The notes: generated by a model from the letters alone, not told the origin. 64,000 bases of DNA from Blastocladiella emersonii ATCC 22665 (GCA_025594325.1 JANHCV010000015.1:558001-622000); one strand, 5' to 3'. Shown: positions 43,145 through 55,898, counted from the stretch's first letter. Program-made: numbers and translations.

Positions 43145-44168
43145 GGTGGGTGATGTTGCAGGTAATTGCGAGCTTCAGGCTCAGGGTTTCATGTGCAAAG
43201 TTGCATCGAAGAGCGGAGTGACGGGACCGCGCGTCGAGCAGGGTTCGAGTGTGGCGAGACGCGTCTCATACGCCCCGCGCGTCAGTCACGTTTTGCTTCG
43301 CGCCCTCCCCTCGGTCCCGTTCGAGTCAGCTCGAGGCTGCCTCTCTCTGCTGTGAGGACCCGCGTGAGCTATGTCGCGATCTAGTCTCGGTGACACGCAA
43401 GAACGCGCGCCAAGTCGGCGCCTTGCGGTTAGAGCCCACAAGTTCGCCGTGGACATGGTCGTGTGGATCGCGCCACGCGACCTTGAGCTCGTCTCGGAAC
43501 GTGACCCAGCTCGCAGTCTTTGCTTTAGACTGATCTCTTACCCGTGGACGCAACTATGGACAGGTGCTGACGGGAGCGAGCTGAGGCGACGGCCGCAGGA
43601 TCTCACCCGGAAGGCTCGCTTCGGCAGGGTCGGATGGCGGAGTACAGGAGCCGCGAGTCGAGTTGGTCGGAAACATGACAGACGTCAGGGCGTGTCGCAC
43701 GCCCTCTCACACGCAGGGCCGGGGCCGTTCATGGCGGCCATCGTCGTTGAGCACGCGATGGACTAGCTTCGGCCGCGGCTAGAGCGGCTCGTGCGGCTTG
43801 TTCGGCGCTACAGGAAGCCCCGACGGACTCGAAGGTCGCGATGTTCTTGGCGTTGCGCCTAGCGGCATGGCTCGGCCGGAAGAGGCGGCGAAGCCGCTGA
43901 GGGGAAGCAGGCAGTGTCGATCAGCAAGGGCGGCGGTGCTTCCGTGGCCCTCGTCCCATACTGTTGCCCGTCCACTCGCAAAGCGGCTGTAAAGCGCGCA
44001 CCTCGATACCAGCGAAGTCGTTTTGGTGTTCGCTGGCCTGATGGTGAGGAGCTTCGGAAGAAGCTCGCGCGGCCAGTCCAGCGTCGAGTCGACTCAGCCT
44101 CCACCAGCTCGCTCACCCTGTCGCTCGCCGCTCCCCTACTTACGCGAGCTCATGCATCTGACTTCACA
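43145..44168. other. 1-kb divergent intergenic region, no gene seen
   Basis: Lies between the NME8-like (-) and ESS2 (+) start codons. Several short open frames on both strands show no recognisable protein and shift along the DNA as expected for non-coding GC-rich sequence. A GGGTTCGAGTGTGG near 43238 looks like a tRNA T-arm, but no cloverleaf could be built around it. Presumably two promoters and leaders. Confidence 0.45.
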
Positions 44169-45660
44169 ATGACTTCCCGCAACGTAACCGCGCTGGACGA
44201 AGTATGTCCCTCCCTCGCGGCCCTGCCCACTGCGGCGCTCCCGCTAACCGCCCTGCCCACCGTCGAGCCTTCCAGGACGTGTACACGGAAGCCCTGTCGT
44301 CCATCATCGAGCGGGACTTCTTCCCCGACCTGGCGCGCCTGAAAGCCGAGACGGCGTTCGTCGACGCGCTGGCGTCGCGCGACCCGCTTCGGATCGATAT
44401 CGCGAAGCGCGCGCTCGACGCGCTCGAGTACGACCGCGACGACACGCGGTCCGTGGCATCGACAGCGCGCACGGGTGTCGTCAACACGTCGCTCCGGCTC
44501 GGCGCGTTCCAGCAGCGGTACACGAGCGAGGACAACGCCTCGTTCAACGACCTGCTCGACGAGGCCAACCGCAAGCTGCGCGCCAAGCTCGCGTGGATGT
44601 TTGAGCGGAACAAGGCGGGCGCGCGCGGGGGTGGTGAGGAGGAGATGCGGATGATTGAGGGCGCGCCAGGGTCGGGTGCGGCGGGCGAGCTGATGGCGCC
44701 AGCAGCGGCGTCGGGCGAGCTCGTCCTCGCGTCGGGCAGCGCTGCGGCAGTGGTGGATCCTGACGACCGCGACGCCAAGCTGCGTCTCCTTTTGCCGAGC
44801 ACCGACCACCGCGGGAGCGCGGTTGTTCCGACCTGGGAGCACAGGGTACGCGTGACATCGCTCGCTCGACCGTGACCCCACTACATACTGACACACTCGC
44901 CCATACGTAGACCCTCAACGCCTTCATGTTCCCGCCCTCCTCCGCGACGACCGCGAAACTCCGCGCGCAGAAACCCGCCGTGACCAACTACGCGGCGACG
45001 CGGTTCGCGGACTCGACCCCGCTCGCGCAGTTCACGCAGGCCGTGCTCGACTCCGCCGCCCCTACCCCCGCCCCTCTCGCCCCCTCTCCCTCGGACACGC
45101 CGTACAGCCTGGTCTCCATGACCCCGCGCCCACACGGCGCCGCAGCCGACATGGTCCCCGACATGACGTGGGGCGCGATCGAGGCGACGCCCGTAGCGCT
45201 GCGCGACGAGAGCGGGACCGCCGCCGCAAGCGAGCCGGAACCGCACCGGTACCGCATCCCAGACACCCCCGTCCGCGAGCTCCTCGGGATCCGCAAGGTG
45301 GAGCAGCTGCGGCACAGCCGGACGACGCACAGCTCGCGGAGCGCGCGGACGCCGGCGACGCCGCGGACGCCGTGGGACGCGACACCCGGGTCGTCTTCCG
45401 CTGCGTCGGTGACGTCCGCGGCGAGCCGGCGGAGCAGCGCGATCGCGGTCGGGCCCAAGAGCGAGGCGGCGCGTGGGCTGCTGCACCGCGCGGGCGGCGT
45501 CGACGCGATGCTAAGGGCGAGCTACGCGTGCGGCGGGGGCGGGGTCAAGAAGCGGGCGGTGCCCGAAGGGTGGAGCATGCGCAGCGCGCGGTCCGGGGTG
45601 TCGATTGCGACGCCGTTCTCGTTCACGCCGACGGTCGCCGTCGCCAAGAAGAAGAAATAA
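44169..45660 (+). CDS. ESS2: Splicing-associated nuclear protein ESS2 (DGCR14)
   Basis: Three exons: 44169..44201, 44276..44845 and 44911..45660, 450 residues. ESS2 is a nuclear protein associated with spliceosomes. Landmarks: LDE at the first junction followed by DVYTEALSSIIERDFFPDL, the family signature; LGAFQQRYTSEDNASFNDLL in the first half; ALRDESGTAAA preceded by DMTWGAIEATP; and RYRIPDTPVRELLGIRK. The C-terminus is Ser/Ala-rich with KKRAVPEGWS. The tiny 11-codon first exon is supported by the conserved junction. The stop TAA overlaps an AATAAA signal. It converges with AMACR, with stops 43 bp apart. Confidence 0.92.
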
Positions 45661-45703
45661 ATATGGCGAGCACACGCGCCTCTGCAAATCTGTATCTACT
45701 TCA

Positions 45704-46961
45704 TCACAGCTTGAACCGGCGCGCGACCGCGTCCCACGCCAGGACGTCGTCGACGGGGTTCCACTTTTCGGGGACAGGCTCGAACCGCGACCCGTTGAAC
45801 TTGGGCCACCGGTCGACCTCGTCCATGCCGAGCACGGGCGTCAGACATGCGTCGGACCCGTCGTACGCGGCGGCCCATGTGGCGCGCGGGTGCCGCTTGA
45901 CGATGGCCGTGAGCAGGGTCTTTTTCGCGGGCCAGTCGGAGAACATGGTGCCGGCGCGCAGCCGTGCGATCTCGGCGGGTGTCGCGAGGTTCCGGGCGGC
46001 GAGGATGCGCAGGAACTCGGCGTAGAATTGCGGTTCGAGCGAGCCGAGCGCGACGTACTGGCCGTCTGGACGCGTGGAAAGGTGTGAGTGGGGGATGTGG
46101 TAAGGAGGTGATGTGGAGGGCGTACCGGCGGTCTCGTACGTGTCGTACATGTGTGCGCCCGAGTCGAGCAGGTTCTCGCCTCGCGCGCCGAGCATGCCGT
46201 TGGCGTGGAACCCGCGGAGGAACGACGCTGCACGTCCTAGCGTGTGAGCACCCTTGGAATCGAGGGGTAGAAGAGCGACGTACCGAGATACTGCACGCCC
46301 TGGACCATATTCACGTCGACAACACTCCCGCTTCCCGTCGCCCCACGCCGCAGCAACGCCGCGAGGATCCCAATGACACACATGAGACTCCCACCCGCAA
46401 AGTCCGCGGCGAGGTTGACGGGGAACGTGGGCTTGTCGCCGCTACGGCCGAGCAGCGACAGCACGCCGCTGACGGCGAGGTAGTTGATATCGTGGCCGGC
46501 CATCTTGGCGCGGTCGCCGTCGCGCGGGAACCCGACGAGCCGCGCGAACACGAGGCGCGGGTTGAGCGTGGCGAGGACGGATTCGGCGGAGTCGACTTTG
46601 AGCAAAGACTCGATGACGCCCGGGCGGTACGGGTCGAGCAGCACGTCGGCGCGCGCGATCAGCGAGCGCAGGCGGGCGAGGCCGGTGGGCGATTTCAGGT
46701 CAAGTTCGACGGCGGACTTGCCGCTACGCGATGGCGTGTCAGCATCGTCCCGCCCTCTCGAGTGGTGAGGGTGGGGTACCGAGTGAGAAAGTCGGCGCTC
46801 AGGGCATCGGCCTTGCCCGCGGGCCGGTCGACGCGGAGGACGCTCGCGCCGAGGTCGGCGAGGATCATGCCGACGAACGGGACCGGCGCGAGGCCGGCCA
46901 TCTCGACGACGAGCACGCCGTGCAGCGGCAGCTGCTCGTTCATGTGCTCCGTCATGGTCAT
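45704..46961 (-). CDS. AMACR: Alpha-methylacyl-CoA racemase (CoA-transferase family III)
   Basis: Four exons: 46961..46780, 46723..46284, 46236..46126 and 46065..45704 (introns 47-60 nt), 364 residues. It interconverts (R)- and (S)-2-methylacyl-CoA so that branched acyl chains can enter beta-oxidation in peroxisomes or mitochondria. Family motifs are [35 protein letters not shown] created by the first splice, the catalytic-His segment [12 protein letters not shown], and [20 protein letters not shown] created by the third splice, containing the usual catalytic Asp. A second in-frame ATG lies two codons downstream (46955). No clear peroxisomal tripeptide is present (ends FKL). It is divergent from THADA, with 151 bp between starts. 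Confidence 0.93.
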
Positions 46962-47112
46962 GGCTGTGAGAGCGGCGACGCGTTGCGCCCTCGCCGCGAA
47001 GCAAAAAACGCCACGGCGACGGGTCACCTGACGCAAAGGAGCAATCACCACGGCGATCAGGCCGCCGCGCCGTCCCCTCTCTCTCTCCTCCCCCCACAAC
47101 CCACTACTTGCC

Positions 47113-50100
47113 ATGTTGCTCTTCTTCCCGGCGTGGCCCGCCGCGACGCCCGCGTTCCCGGCGCCCGTGGCCGCGGACCTGGCGCTGCTCGCCGGCACCG
47201 CAACCGGCTTGTCGGCCAAGCAGCAGGATGCGGCGCTCAAGCGCGTCGCCGCCGCCCTGCGCAAGCACGCGCCGAGCGACCCGGCCCTCGCCGCCTTCAC
47301 GTCGGCACACCTCGCGCCGTGGGCTGTCGCCGCGCTCCTCGATCCGCGCAACGCGCAGAGCCGCACCGCGCTGACCTACTTCTGCAACTCGGTCGCGCAG
47401 GCCGTCCCCGCGGCGCTCCCTGCCCTCGCCGACGCCGTCGCCGCGGGACTCCCCGCCGCGCTCGCGCCCATGGACCTCGTCGAGCAGTACGCGGCGCTGC
47501 AGGCGCTCGCGCGGTTCGAGTTTGGCGCCGCCGGGCTAGCCCCGCACGTCGCGGGGCTGCTGGCGCAGTGGGGCAGCACCATCGATGCCGTCGTCGCTGC
47601 TTCGGCGGATGGCGAGGATGTCGTCCCGGCCGTCCTCGCGGACGTCACCCTCGCGCTCAAACTCGTCGTTCTGGTCCTCCCGAAAACGCCCGTCGGCGCG
47701 CTCCCCGCCGCCGCGTACGCCGCGCTGCGCGACGCGTGCCAGGCGCTCCTGTGCGCTCGCGTCGGCGACCTGGACACGAAGCGGCTCGTCGCCGTCGTCG
47801 TGACCCAGCTCCTCGTCACGCACCCGGGCGCGCGTGCCGCTGCGGACCCGCCTGTCGCTGACCCCGCCGCCGCCGCGTGCGAGTGGGCGCTCACGCTCGC
47901 CCCGCTCCCCCACGCCGCGATGCTGCGCGCCCTGCTCGCGTGTGTCGCTGCCCCGGCCGCGCACGGGGCCCTCATTGGTCGCGTCACGCGCGGGCTGCTC
48001 GAGGCCCTCGACAGCGACGGCGGGCGCGATATTGCCGTCAAGATCACGCTGTTCGACGCGCTGGTCCTGGCCGCCGGGTTTCTCTCCGAAGACGACACTG
48101 ACCTCGCGCTCGCGGTGCTCGACGTCGCGTGGGCGCACTTTGAGGACGCCTCGGACATGGTGCAGCTCAAGGCCAAGAACGTGTGCGAGGCACTCCTTTC
48201 GAAGCTCCCCGCGGACGCGCTCGCCGCGACCACGGACCGCGCCCTCGCGTGCCACCCGCTGACCAAGGTCCGGTACACGATGCTCGCCCTGCTCGTCCCC
48301 GTCGTCGGCGCGTCCGCGCTGTGGGGCCGCGACGCCGAGGTGCTCGCAGCCGCGTTTGATGCGGTGGCACGGCCTAACGTCGTTGGCCGCGTCGCCGACT
48401 TTCTCAAGGAGTGGATCGCGTCCGTTGACGCCGCGGGCCGCACCCCCGAGTTCATGGGCGTGTATGCCCGCCTCGTTGGCGGTGCGCTGCTCAGCGCCGA
48501 CCCGCTCGTCCGCAAGCACACCATCTCGCACATCCTGCGGCCCATGGTCGCGCAGCTGCCCGCGCTGTACCCCGCGCTCTCCCCCGTCCTTCACACGTCC
48601 GACTCGCCGCTCGCCCTCGCCGCGACCGTCGCCCTGGAACGCGTCGCGCGCACGCTCGAGCTCGCGACCACCACGCCCGTCTCCTCCCTGATGCGCGCGT
48701 GCGCGGCGCCCTCGCCCGCGCTGCGCCTCGACGCACTCGGCCTGCTCAGCGACGTGCGCCGGCACACGCAGCCGTTCACGCGCGACGAGCTCGCGTGGCT
48801 GCGCGTCCTGCTGCGCGACAATCTGGCCGATGCGAGCGCCGAGTTCCGCGACAGCCTGATGGCGCGGCTCGCCAAGGTGCTCGACCGGATCCGCAACTCG
48901 GGCTACGCGCTGGGCCGCGCCGCGCGCGTGACCCAGGGCCCGCCCGAGGTTCTGGCCGCGGCGGAAGACGCGCGCGGGGTGCTCGCGGCGTACCGCGAGT
49001 TCGTCGAGTGGCTGCTCGCCGCCGTGACTGCGGGTCTCGGCCCCGGCGTGCCCTACCCGCGCGCCATGACGGCGCTGCAGGTCATGCACGCGGCGGTCAC
49101 GGCGTTCGGCGTCGAATCGGTGCCGATGCCGCCCGGGTTCAACGCGAAACACTGCGCGACGCCCGTGTTCCCGTTCGCCGTCGACGTCGACCGCGCCGCG
49201 CACCTGCACGCGGTCCTCAACGTCCTGCGCGCCAGCCCGTACGAGGATATCCAGAACCTCGCGCACGCGGTCCTGCGCCACTTCCGGTTCCCCGCCGACA
49301 TGGTCCCGGTGCTGCGCGGGTGGGCCGAGCGCGGCGTCGCGAGCCCGCGCGGGTCCGAGGCGCATGTCGGCGCGCTCATGTTCGACCTCATGTTCCAGAC
49401 GTGCGAGCGGCACGGCGTCAAGCTCGCGCAGGATGGGCCTGACGGCGTTTTTGGTACTTTTTCTCGGTTCTCGTTCGCTCGCTACACCTGCTAACGCTTA
49501 AGCGCGTGTGTAGACAACTTTGTGCACCACCTGACCGCGTCGATCCAGGCGCAGACGGCGCAGACGGCGACGGACCTGCTGGCCGCCGCGCACTCGGCGC
49601 CGCTGCCCGGCACGCTCCTTGCCCTGCAGATGGTCCTCGCGCGCGCGCCCGCGGCCGCCGTTACGCACCTCGCTGGCCCGCTCGTTGACCTCGTCACGCG
49701 CGCGTGCGCGCCCGTCCTCCCGATCCTGTGCGAGGCTGCGCCCGAGGGCAACCTGCCCGACGCGGTGCGCGACGATGAAGAGGACGAGGCGGCGGTCGAG
49801 GACCTCACGACCGCGTCGGCGTCGAGCCAGCTGATCCTGTCGTTCTCGTGGCGCGTCGTCAAGCACGCGTGCGACCTGGTCGGGACGCTGGTCGCATCGC
49901 TCGACCCAGCGGCGGCCGAGGCCCTGCTCGTCCGGGTCGGCGAGTATTTCATCACGCTGATGCTGCAGATCCGGCACCGCGGCGCGTTCTGCGCGGTGTC
50001 GCCGAACCTGGTGCGCGTGTGCGAGAAGCTGGCCGCCGTCTCCGCCAAACCGCTCGCGTGGCTCAAGGACACGCTGGCGTCGGTCGCCAATGACGACTTC

Positions 50101-51954
50101 TCGGTGACGCGGCGGTCCGGCGGGCTGCCGTACGTGATCCAGGCGCTCGTCACGGCGCCCGGGTGCCGCAACTGGCTGCCCGTCGCCATGGACCACCTGT
50201 TCTCCCTCGCCTCCGCCACGGTCACCGCGGTCCAGGTCAACGCCATGAACACGCTGCGCCGGCTGATCGACGACCGGCACCTCGCGCGCGACGCTGCGGC
50301 GAGCGTCGAGGCGGCGCTGGTCCTCGCCATGGGCCTCCTGCACCACGGCGACTGGGCGGTGCGCAACGGCGCCCTCATGCTGTACTCGTCGCTCCTCAAC
50401 CGCGTGTTCGGGACCAAGGTCGTGCGCGACCAGGACCACGTCCTCAACAAGGTCACGGCGAAAGACTTTTTCGCCCGGTTCCCGCGCCTCCACGCCGCGC
50501 TCGTCGCCCGCCTGGGCGAGGCTGCGCGGGAGGATAAGACGATGGCGTCGCTGTTCCCGTACCTGACGCTCCTCGCGCGCCTCGCACCCGCGACGCTCGA
50601 CGCGACGGCGACCGCGGCGCTCGCGGATTTCGCCAACCACGTCCGCGCGTGCGCGGGGTCGCCCGTCTGGAAAGTCCGAGAGATGGCCGCTGACGCGAAC
50701 GTCGCGCTCGTCCCGCGCGACGCGGCGGTGGGTGCGGCGCACGCGCTGCTGCGCGACGCCGTCGCGGTCGTGGGGAACCACAACGAGGTCCATGGGCTCC
50801 TCCTCCAGGCGCGCGCGCTCGTGCGGTCGATCCCGGACGCGTCCGCGGCAGTCCTCGACGGCGACCTTGTACGCGGCGCGGTCCAAGCGCTGCGCGCCCA
50901 GCGCGCGTCCAACTACGCGCTCGCGGTCGCGGTCCAGATCGCCGCGCACGTGCTCGGCGCGGCGTTCGCTGCGGACGCGGCCGCGTGGTTCACGTCGGGC
51001 GACGTGCGTGGGCTCGGCCGCGAGCTTCTCCAGGTGCACCTCGCGCAGGCCGCGGTGCTCGGCAACGGGCCCGCGGTGCTGGAGACGCTGCTCGTCGAGA
51101 CCGACGCGCCGCTCGTGCACGTTGCGGTGATGGAGGCGCTGGCCGAGTCGCACCTCGCGCACCTGACGCCGCTCCCGGCGCGCGTCGTGGCGCGGATCCT
51201 GATCCCCAGCGCGAGCCAGGGGACGACGTGGTCGGGCCTGCAGATGCAGGTGATCCAGCGGTACGCCCTGCCCGTCGATTCGGGCGTGGTGCTGCGGATG
51301 GCCGCGGACCCGGCGCAAGTCCCGCTCAGCGTCTCGTCGCAGCTCGTCAAGTGTCTCGCGCAGTGCATCGCGGGCGCTCAGTCGGACCAGGTCCCGGCGC
51401 TCGCCGCGCGGTTCCTCGAACTTTTGGGGACCTGGGCGGACCCGGACCAGCCGCTGCCCCTGCGCGACGCGGTCGCGCACTCGCTCGACCCGGTCCTCGC
51501 CGCGCTCCTCGCGCACCCGCACCCCGCCGCCGTGCGCGGCACCCTGCTCCGCACGGTCCACCGCGCGCTGGCGCTGCTGGCGCTCGACGACGACGACGAC
51601 GTGCGCGCGCTCGCGTCGGCCGTCCTGTCGTCCCGGCTCACGGGGACCGCGGTGCACTACGGCGCGGTCGCCGGGGTCGTCCGCGGCTGGCTTGCGGCGC
51701 AGCATGACGCGGCGGACGTGCTTGCGGACGAGTGGCGCGCGGATATCGAGGCGCATCTCCGTGTCCTCGAGGCCGCGCGCGAGGCCGGTGGGCGCGTCGC
51801 CGCGGCCGACGCGGCGGCGCTGTTTTACAAGGAGGACCCGAATCTGTACCGCGACCGCATGGAGGAGGTGCGCGGGATCGTGGGGCTGCTCGAGAAGGGC
51901 GGGTGTGAGGTCGAGGGGTTCAAGCGGCGGATGGACGAGGTGGCCAAGTTCTAG
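47113..51954 (+). CDS. TRM732: THADA/TRM732 HEAT-repeat protein (DUF2428)
   Basis: Two exons: 47113..49453 and 49514..51954, joined across a 60-nt intron, 1593 residues. Trm732/THADA is the partner of the Trm7/FTSJ1 methyltransferase for 2'-O-methylation of tRNA position 32. The protein is helical, Ala/Leu-rich HEAT-like repeat throughout. Signature segments are [20 protein letters not shown] near the middle, [16 protein letters not shown]-like sequence, and [15 protein letters not shown] in exon 2, which match the DUF2428 core. Length is between yeast (about 1,420) and human (about 1,950). The stop is TAG, which shows that TAG is a genuine stop codon in this genome. Confidence 0.9.
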
Positions 51955-52125
51955 GTGATGGTGGAAGTGATATATATAGCTGATTATTGTCGTCGCCTGT
52001 CGATCGATGTGAGTGACGCGTGCACACGTGTGCGGCGCGACGCGTCTCCGCTCCTTCCGCACGCCCCCTCTCCCTCTCCTCTTCATCAATGCAACCCGTG
52101 AACCTATGAATCACAAGTCCTCGCA

Positions 52126-53601
52126 ATGAGTGCGCCCACCTCGCTATACTCGGTCGTGTCGGGGGCGTCGACCATCTTCAGCCCGGCGACGGCGGGGCTC
52201 AACCCGCAGGCGCGCGCCGAGAACCAGCGCAGCCCGCTCGACGAGCTTGCGTCGCTGCGCCGCACGCTGATGGCGGATGAGGATACGCGACCGTCTGTGG
52301 TGCGTTGCGCGTGAAATGTACTGCGTGTGTCTGCATCGCTGACCCGATGGTGTGGGTAGTCGGGCGTCCTGTCGATCAAGGTCAAGGAGGTGCACTTTCT
52401 CGAGCTCGGGTGTACGTTCTCGACCACCATACGCCCACGGCCACCGCTAAGCCGCGTCCCCCGTGTAGCGGCGCAGCTCGTCGGCAAGTCCAACTGCTAC
52501 TGCTCGATCAGCGTGCGCAACACGATCAAGAAGACGCACGTCGCGTGCAAGAAGAACGGCGTGCTATCGTGGGACCAGATCAAACACTTCCCGGTGATCG
52601 TCCCCCGCTCGCGCAAGCACCCGTTCAACCTGGTCAAGCTGCAGATCCTGCAAGTCTCGGACGTGGACCCGACGCACACGACGCTGGTCGGCAGCGTGAG
52701 CTTCCACATCCACGACATCATTTCGGTGTCGCCGATCGCGTCCGTGTTCGACGTGTGGGACGAGCACCGGCTCCTCGGCGACATCCGGCTCGAGATGACC
52801 TTCAACTACGGGTCGTTCGGGTACGGGTACTCGCCGCAGCTCAAGGAGGAGCGGCGGACCGCCAACGAGATGGTCGCGTACTCGCTGTTCCCGCGCATCA
52901 ACCCGCCGGCGAGCCAGATGGAGTCCGAGGACGGCGTCATGGCCGTCAAGGCGGTCCCGCACCCGCCGTACATCCCGTTCCGCGAAAAGGTCCTACTCTC
53001 GTACGGGAAAGAGCTCGGCGATCTGAGCGGGCTGTCGGACCGGCAGTACGCGCCGGACCTCGTGGCGCGGAAACTGGACCACCTCGTCGCCCTGCGCGAC
53101 CAGTACGCGGGCATGAACGACCGCGTCGCCCGCATCATGTTCCTCCAGCACTACCTGACGTCGGCCACGAAACGGCCCGAGGTCATGCTCGACACCCACG
53201 AGACCCCGCCCCCGCCGCCGTCCATCAACTCCAGCTACGTCCAGCCGTTCAATGTCGCGTCCGCGCTCAAGGACGATATCGTGTTCCGCGCCCTCGCCAA
53301 GCGCCGCGAGGCCCTCTCGTCCGCGCGCAACACGGCCGCGGGCGCTGCGCCCACGCAGCCCATCACGTCGTCGTCGGGCATGCTCCGCGCGCCGGGCCTC
53401 ACGACGTCCGCGGGCCCGATCTCGGCCAAACCGCAGCAGCAGGACCCGAAACGCCGCGGCGTGTACTTCCAGGACGCGGGCGCGGGCGCGGCCCGGAAAC
53501 GCAAGATCCAGGACTTTTCGCTCGTCAACGCGGCCGCGGACCGCGGTTTCGGTGAGGCCAGTGTGCCCGACTTTGACGACGACGATGAGAATGACGATTG
53601 A
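52126..53601 (+). CDS. C2-domain protein, possibly C2CD6/ALS2CR11-like
   Basis: Three exons: 52126..52299, 52360..52411 and 52469..53601 (introns 60 and 57 nt), 452 residues. Residues about 60-190 form one C2 domain: LSIKVKEVHFLELG, VGKSNCYCSISV, KHPFNLVKLQILQV, TTLVGSVSFHIHDI, and the notable end FNYGSFGYGYSPQL. The acidic calcium-binding loops of synaptotagmin-type C2 domains are not evident. The second half is mostly helical then disordered, with a KRRGVYF and RKRKIQDF basic patch and an acidic C-terminus. The FGYGYS ending recalls C2CD6 (CatSper tau), a flagellar protein, which would suit this window, but that subfamily call is tentative. It converges with the NIPA gene, 15 bp apart. Confidence 0.75.
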
Positions 53602-53616
53602 GTGCATAAATTCCTT

Positions 53617-55898
53617 TCATTCATCGCGACGCGTTTCCGCTGACGGTCTCCGCGCAGCAGCTGCACTCGCGGCAACGACCAGCGACGCGAGCGCGCGGCC
53701 GAGGCCCGACCGCGCGCCGTCAGCCGGGACGTCGGCGTCCGCGACGACCCCGTTCACGGTGCTCCGGCGCCGGCGGTGGCCGCGCATCGCGGGCCGCGTA
53801 GCCGGCGGTTGCTGCTGAGGCACGGGAGCAGGTGGCGGGATCGGCGCGGGCATCTCGACGGTTGTGCCCGAAGTCGAGGGACCAGGCCAGCTGGACGACC
53901 GCGGGCGCGCGAGCGCGAACGAGGCCGGGAAGTTGCCGCTGACCTCCTCATCGCCGCCATCCTCGTCTTCATCATCGCTATCGTGCACCGGTGGCGACTC
54001 GGCCTGCAGCGCCGCGAGCAGCGCCGGGATCCAGTCGGCGAGGTGGCCCGACGACAGGAGCCACGGCTGCTCGCGCGTGTAGTGGTGGATGACGGCGGCC
54101 GCGGCGGTGGCCGGGGCTGCGGGTTCGGGTTCCACCGGCTGGTTGTTGGAGCTGAGCAGCGTCGACGACGACTTGGCGGCGCGGAGGACGGGGACCGGCA
54201 AGCTCGCGTTGCTCGCGCCGGCGGCGGCGAACAGGAGCGCGCCCGAGTCGACGGGGGCGGCGGCGAGGGGCGTGGGTTTTGGGGTGCTGGTTCCGCTGAC
54301 GGCGGGAGCAGGGGCCGGGGAGGCGGGGTCGATGACGATCTCGATCATGGACGGGGTGTTCCGCAGGACAGCCGCGGCAGTTGGCGCCGTCGCCGCGACG
54401 GTCGTCGTAGTCGTGGTGATCTTAGACGTCTGCAGCAGGAGTACGCCCGCGCAAATTACCGCGAACGCGAGGAGACACGTCAGGACCGTCTTGGCGTCGA
54501 GCGCGGACCACGGCGGGTTGAGGATCCAGTTCGCGATGAGGGTCGCGGACGTGAACCCGCCGTAGTAGAGCGGGGTGACGAGGACCGTCGAGAAGCGGGC
54601 GAGCGCCTGGTTCAGGAAAAACAGCTGGGTCAGGAGCTCGACGGCCGCCTTGATCAGGACCGTCCAGAACAGCGGGTCGGTCCACGGCGCGTGCGCGGCG
54701 GGTTCTTTCAGGGCGACGGCGCCGACCACGGCGGTCGCGACGGCTTGGATCTCGACGACGGACAGCGAGCCGAGGAGCGAGCACGCGCCCAGGTAGCCGA
54801 GCGCGTTGGACCGCGCGCGTGGGACGAACCAGAAGATGAGGAGGAGAGAGATCAGGAGGGCGAGCGCGTTCCAGGCGAGGAAGCCCGGAGCGAAGTAGGC
54901 TTTCGCGAAGGCCGTCATGTCGGCGCTGGCGACCTGCTTGGGCGCTAGTCGGAAGAGTCAGTGATCGGGGTTTGAGGGCGGGAAGGGAAGGGAAGGGCGT
55001 ACCGTTGAGGACCAGGATGGTCGCGCCCATGATGGACAGCGCGCACCCGAGCTTGCCCTGCAGGTTCATGTGCTCGTTGAGGAAGTAGGACGAGAGGACC
55101 GCGCTACACAGCTGCACGTCAGCCGTCGATCACGGAAAGATGAGCTGGAGTGCGTACCTCACGACGACGCTCAGCGCGCCGAGCGGGGTCACGACAATGG
55201 CCGACGTGAAGGCATACGCGCCGAGGTTCGCGCCCTCGCCGACGATCACTACACACGCACGCCGAGAGTCAGTACACGATCTCGACCACCCGCGCGCACA
55301 AGAGCGTACTTAGCACGGTCCCGATCCACCACTGGTGCGAGTAGAGGTACGGCGGTCCGCACCGCTTACGGCGCTTTGGCTCGCTCACGACGACGACCTT
55401 GGCCGACTTACTGCCGGCGGCAATACTCCCCCTCGGCGTCATACCGGGCATCTGCTGGACCGAGAGCGTCTGGCTCGACCCGGCGCGGTGCAGGCCGTCG
55501 CTCGCCGGCGTCGGCGCCGAGACCCGGCGCGGGCGCGGTTTCGCGTCGACGACATCCACGGTCGACGACGACGGGACGCGGCGCGGGATCGGCGGCAGCG
55601 GGAGCGGCAGGGTAGCCGTCGACGCGCCCTTGGCGGGATCTGCTACCCCCAGAGCGGCGGCGGCGGCAGCGGCCGAGCGCTTGGCGCGCTTCTTGGCCTG
55701 CGCAGCCGTCATGCCGCGCTTCTGCAGCACAAACGACAGGCCGATCAGCATCGACGAGGTGACGGCCAGGATCACGCCGATGGTCGGAAAGTAGTCGGGC
55801 AGCGCGGCCGACGGGGTGCCGGTCGAGCCGACGGACATGGGCTGGGCGGCGGCGTCCGGCCCCGCGGGTGGCGGCGGAGGCGGGACGAGCGGTGGCAT
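53617..55898 (-). CDS. NIPA-family magnesium transporter with long cytoplasmic insert and tail
   Basis: Four exons: 55898..55310, 55248..55158, 55103..55003 and 54944..53617 (introns 54-61 nt), 702 residues. NIPA proteins are multi-pass Mg2+ transporters of plasma membrane and endosomes. TM1 begins [20 protein letters not shown] followed by VLQKRGM. After a roughly 130-residue Ala/Pro/Ser insert come [13 protein letters not shown], the splice-created [49 protein letters not shown], and further membrane helices in exon 4 through [15 protein letters not shown]. The last 260 residues are a disordered cytoplasmic tail, unusual in length. The insert between TM1 and TM2 is also longer than in animal NIPA proteins. 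The start is preceded by TGCA. Confidence 0.9.

Noticed and set aside
43232-43260. tRNA-like T-arm (GGGTTCGAGTGTGG)
   Set aside because: No matching acceptor, D or anticodon stems could be found on either side.
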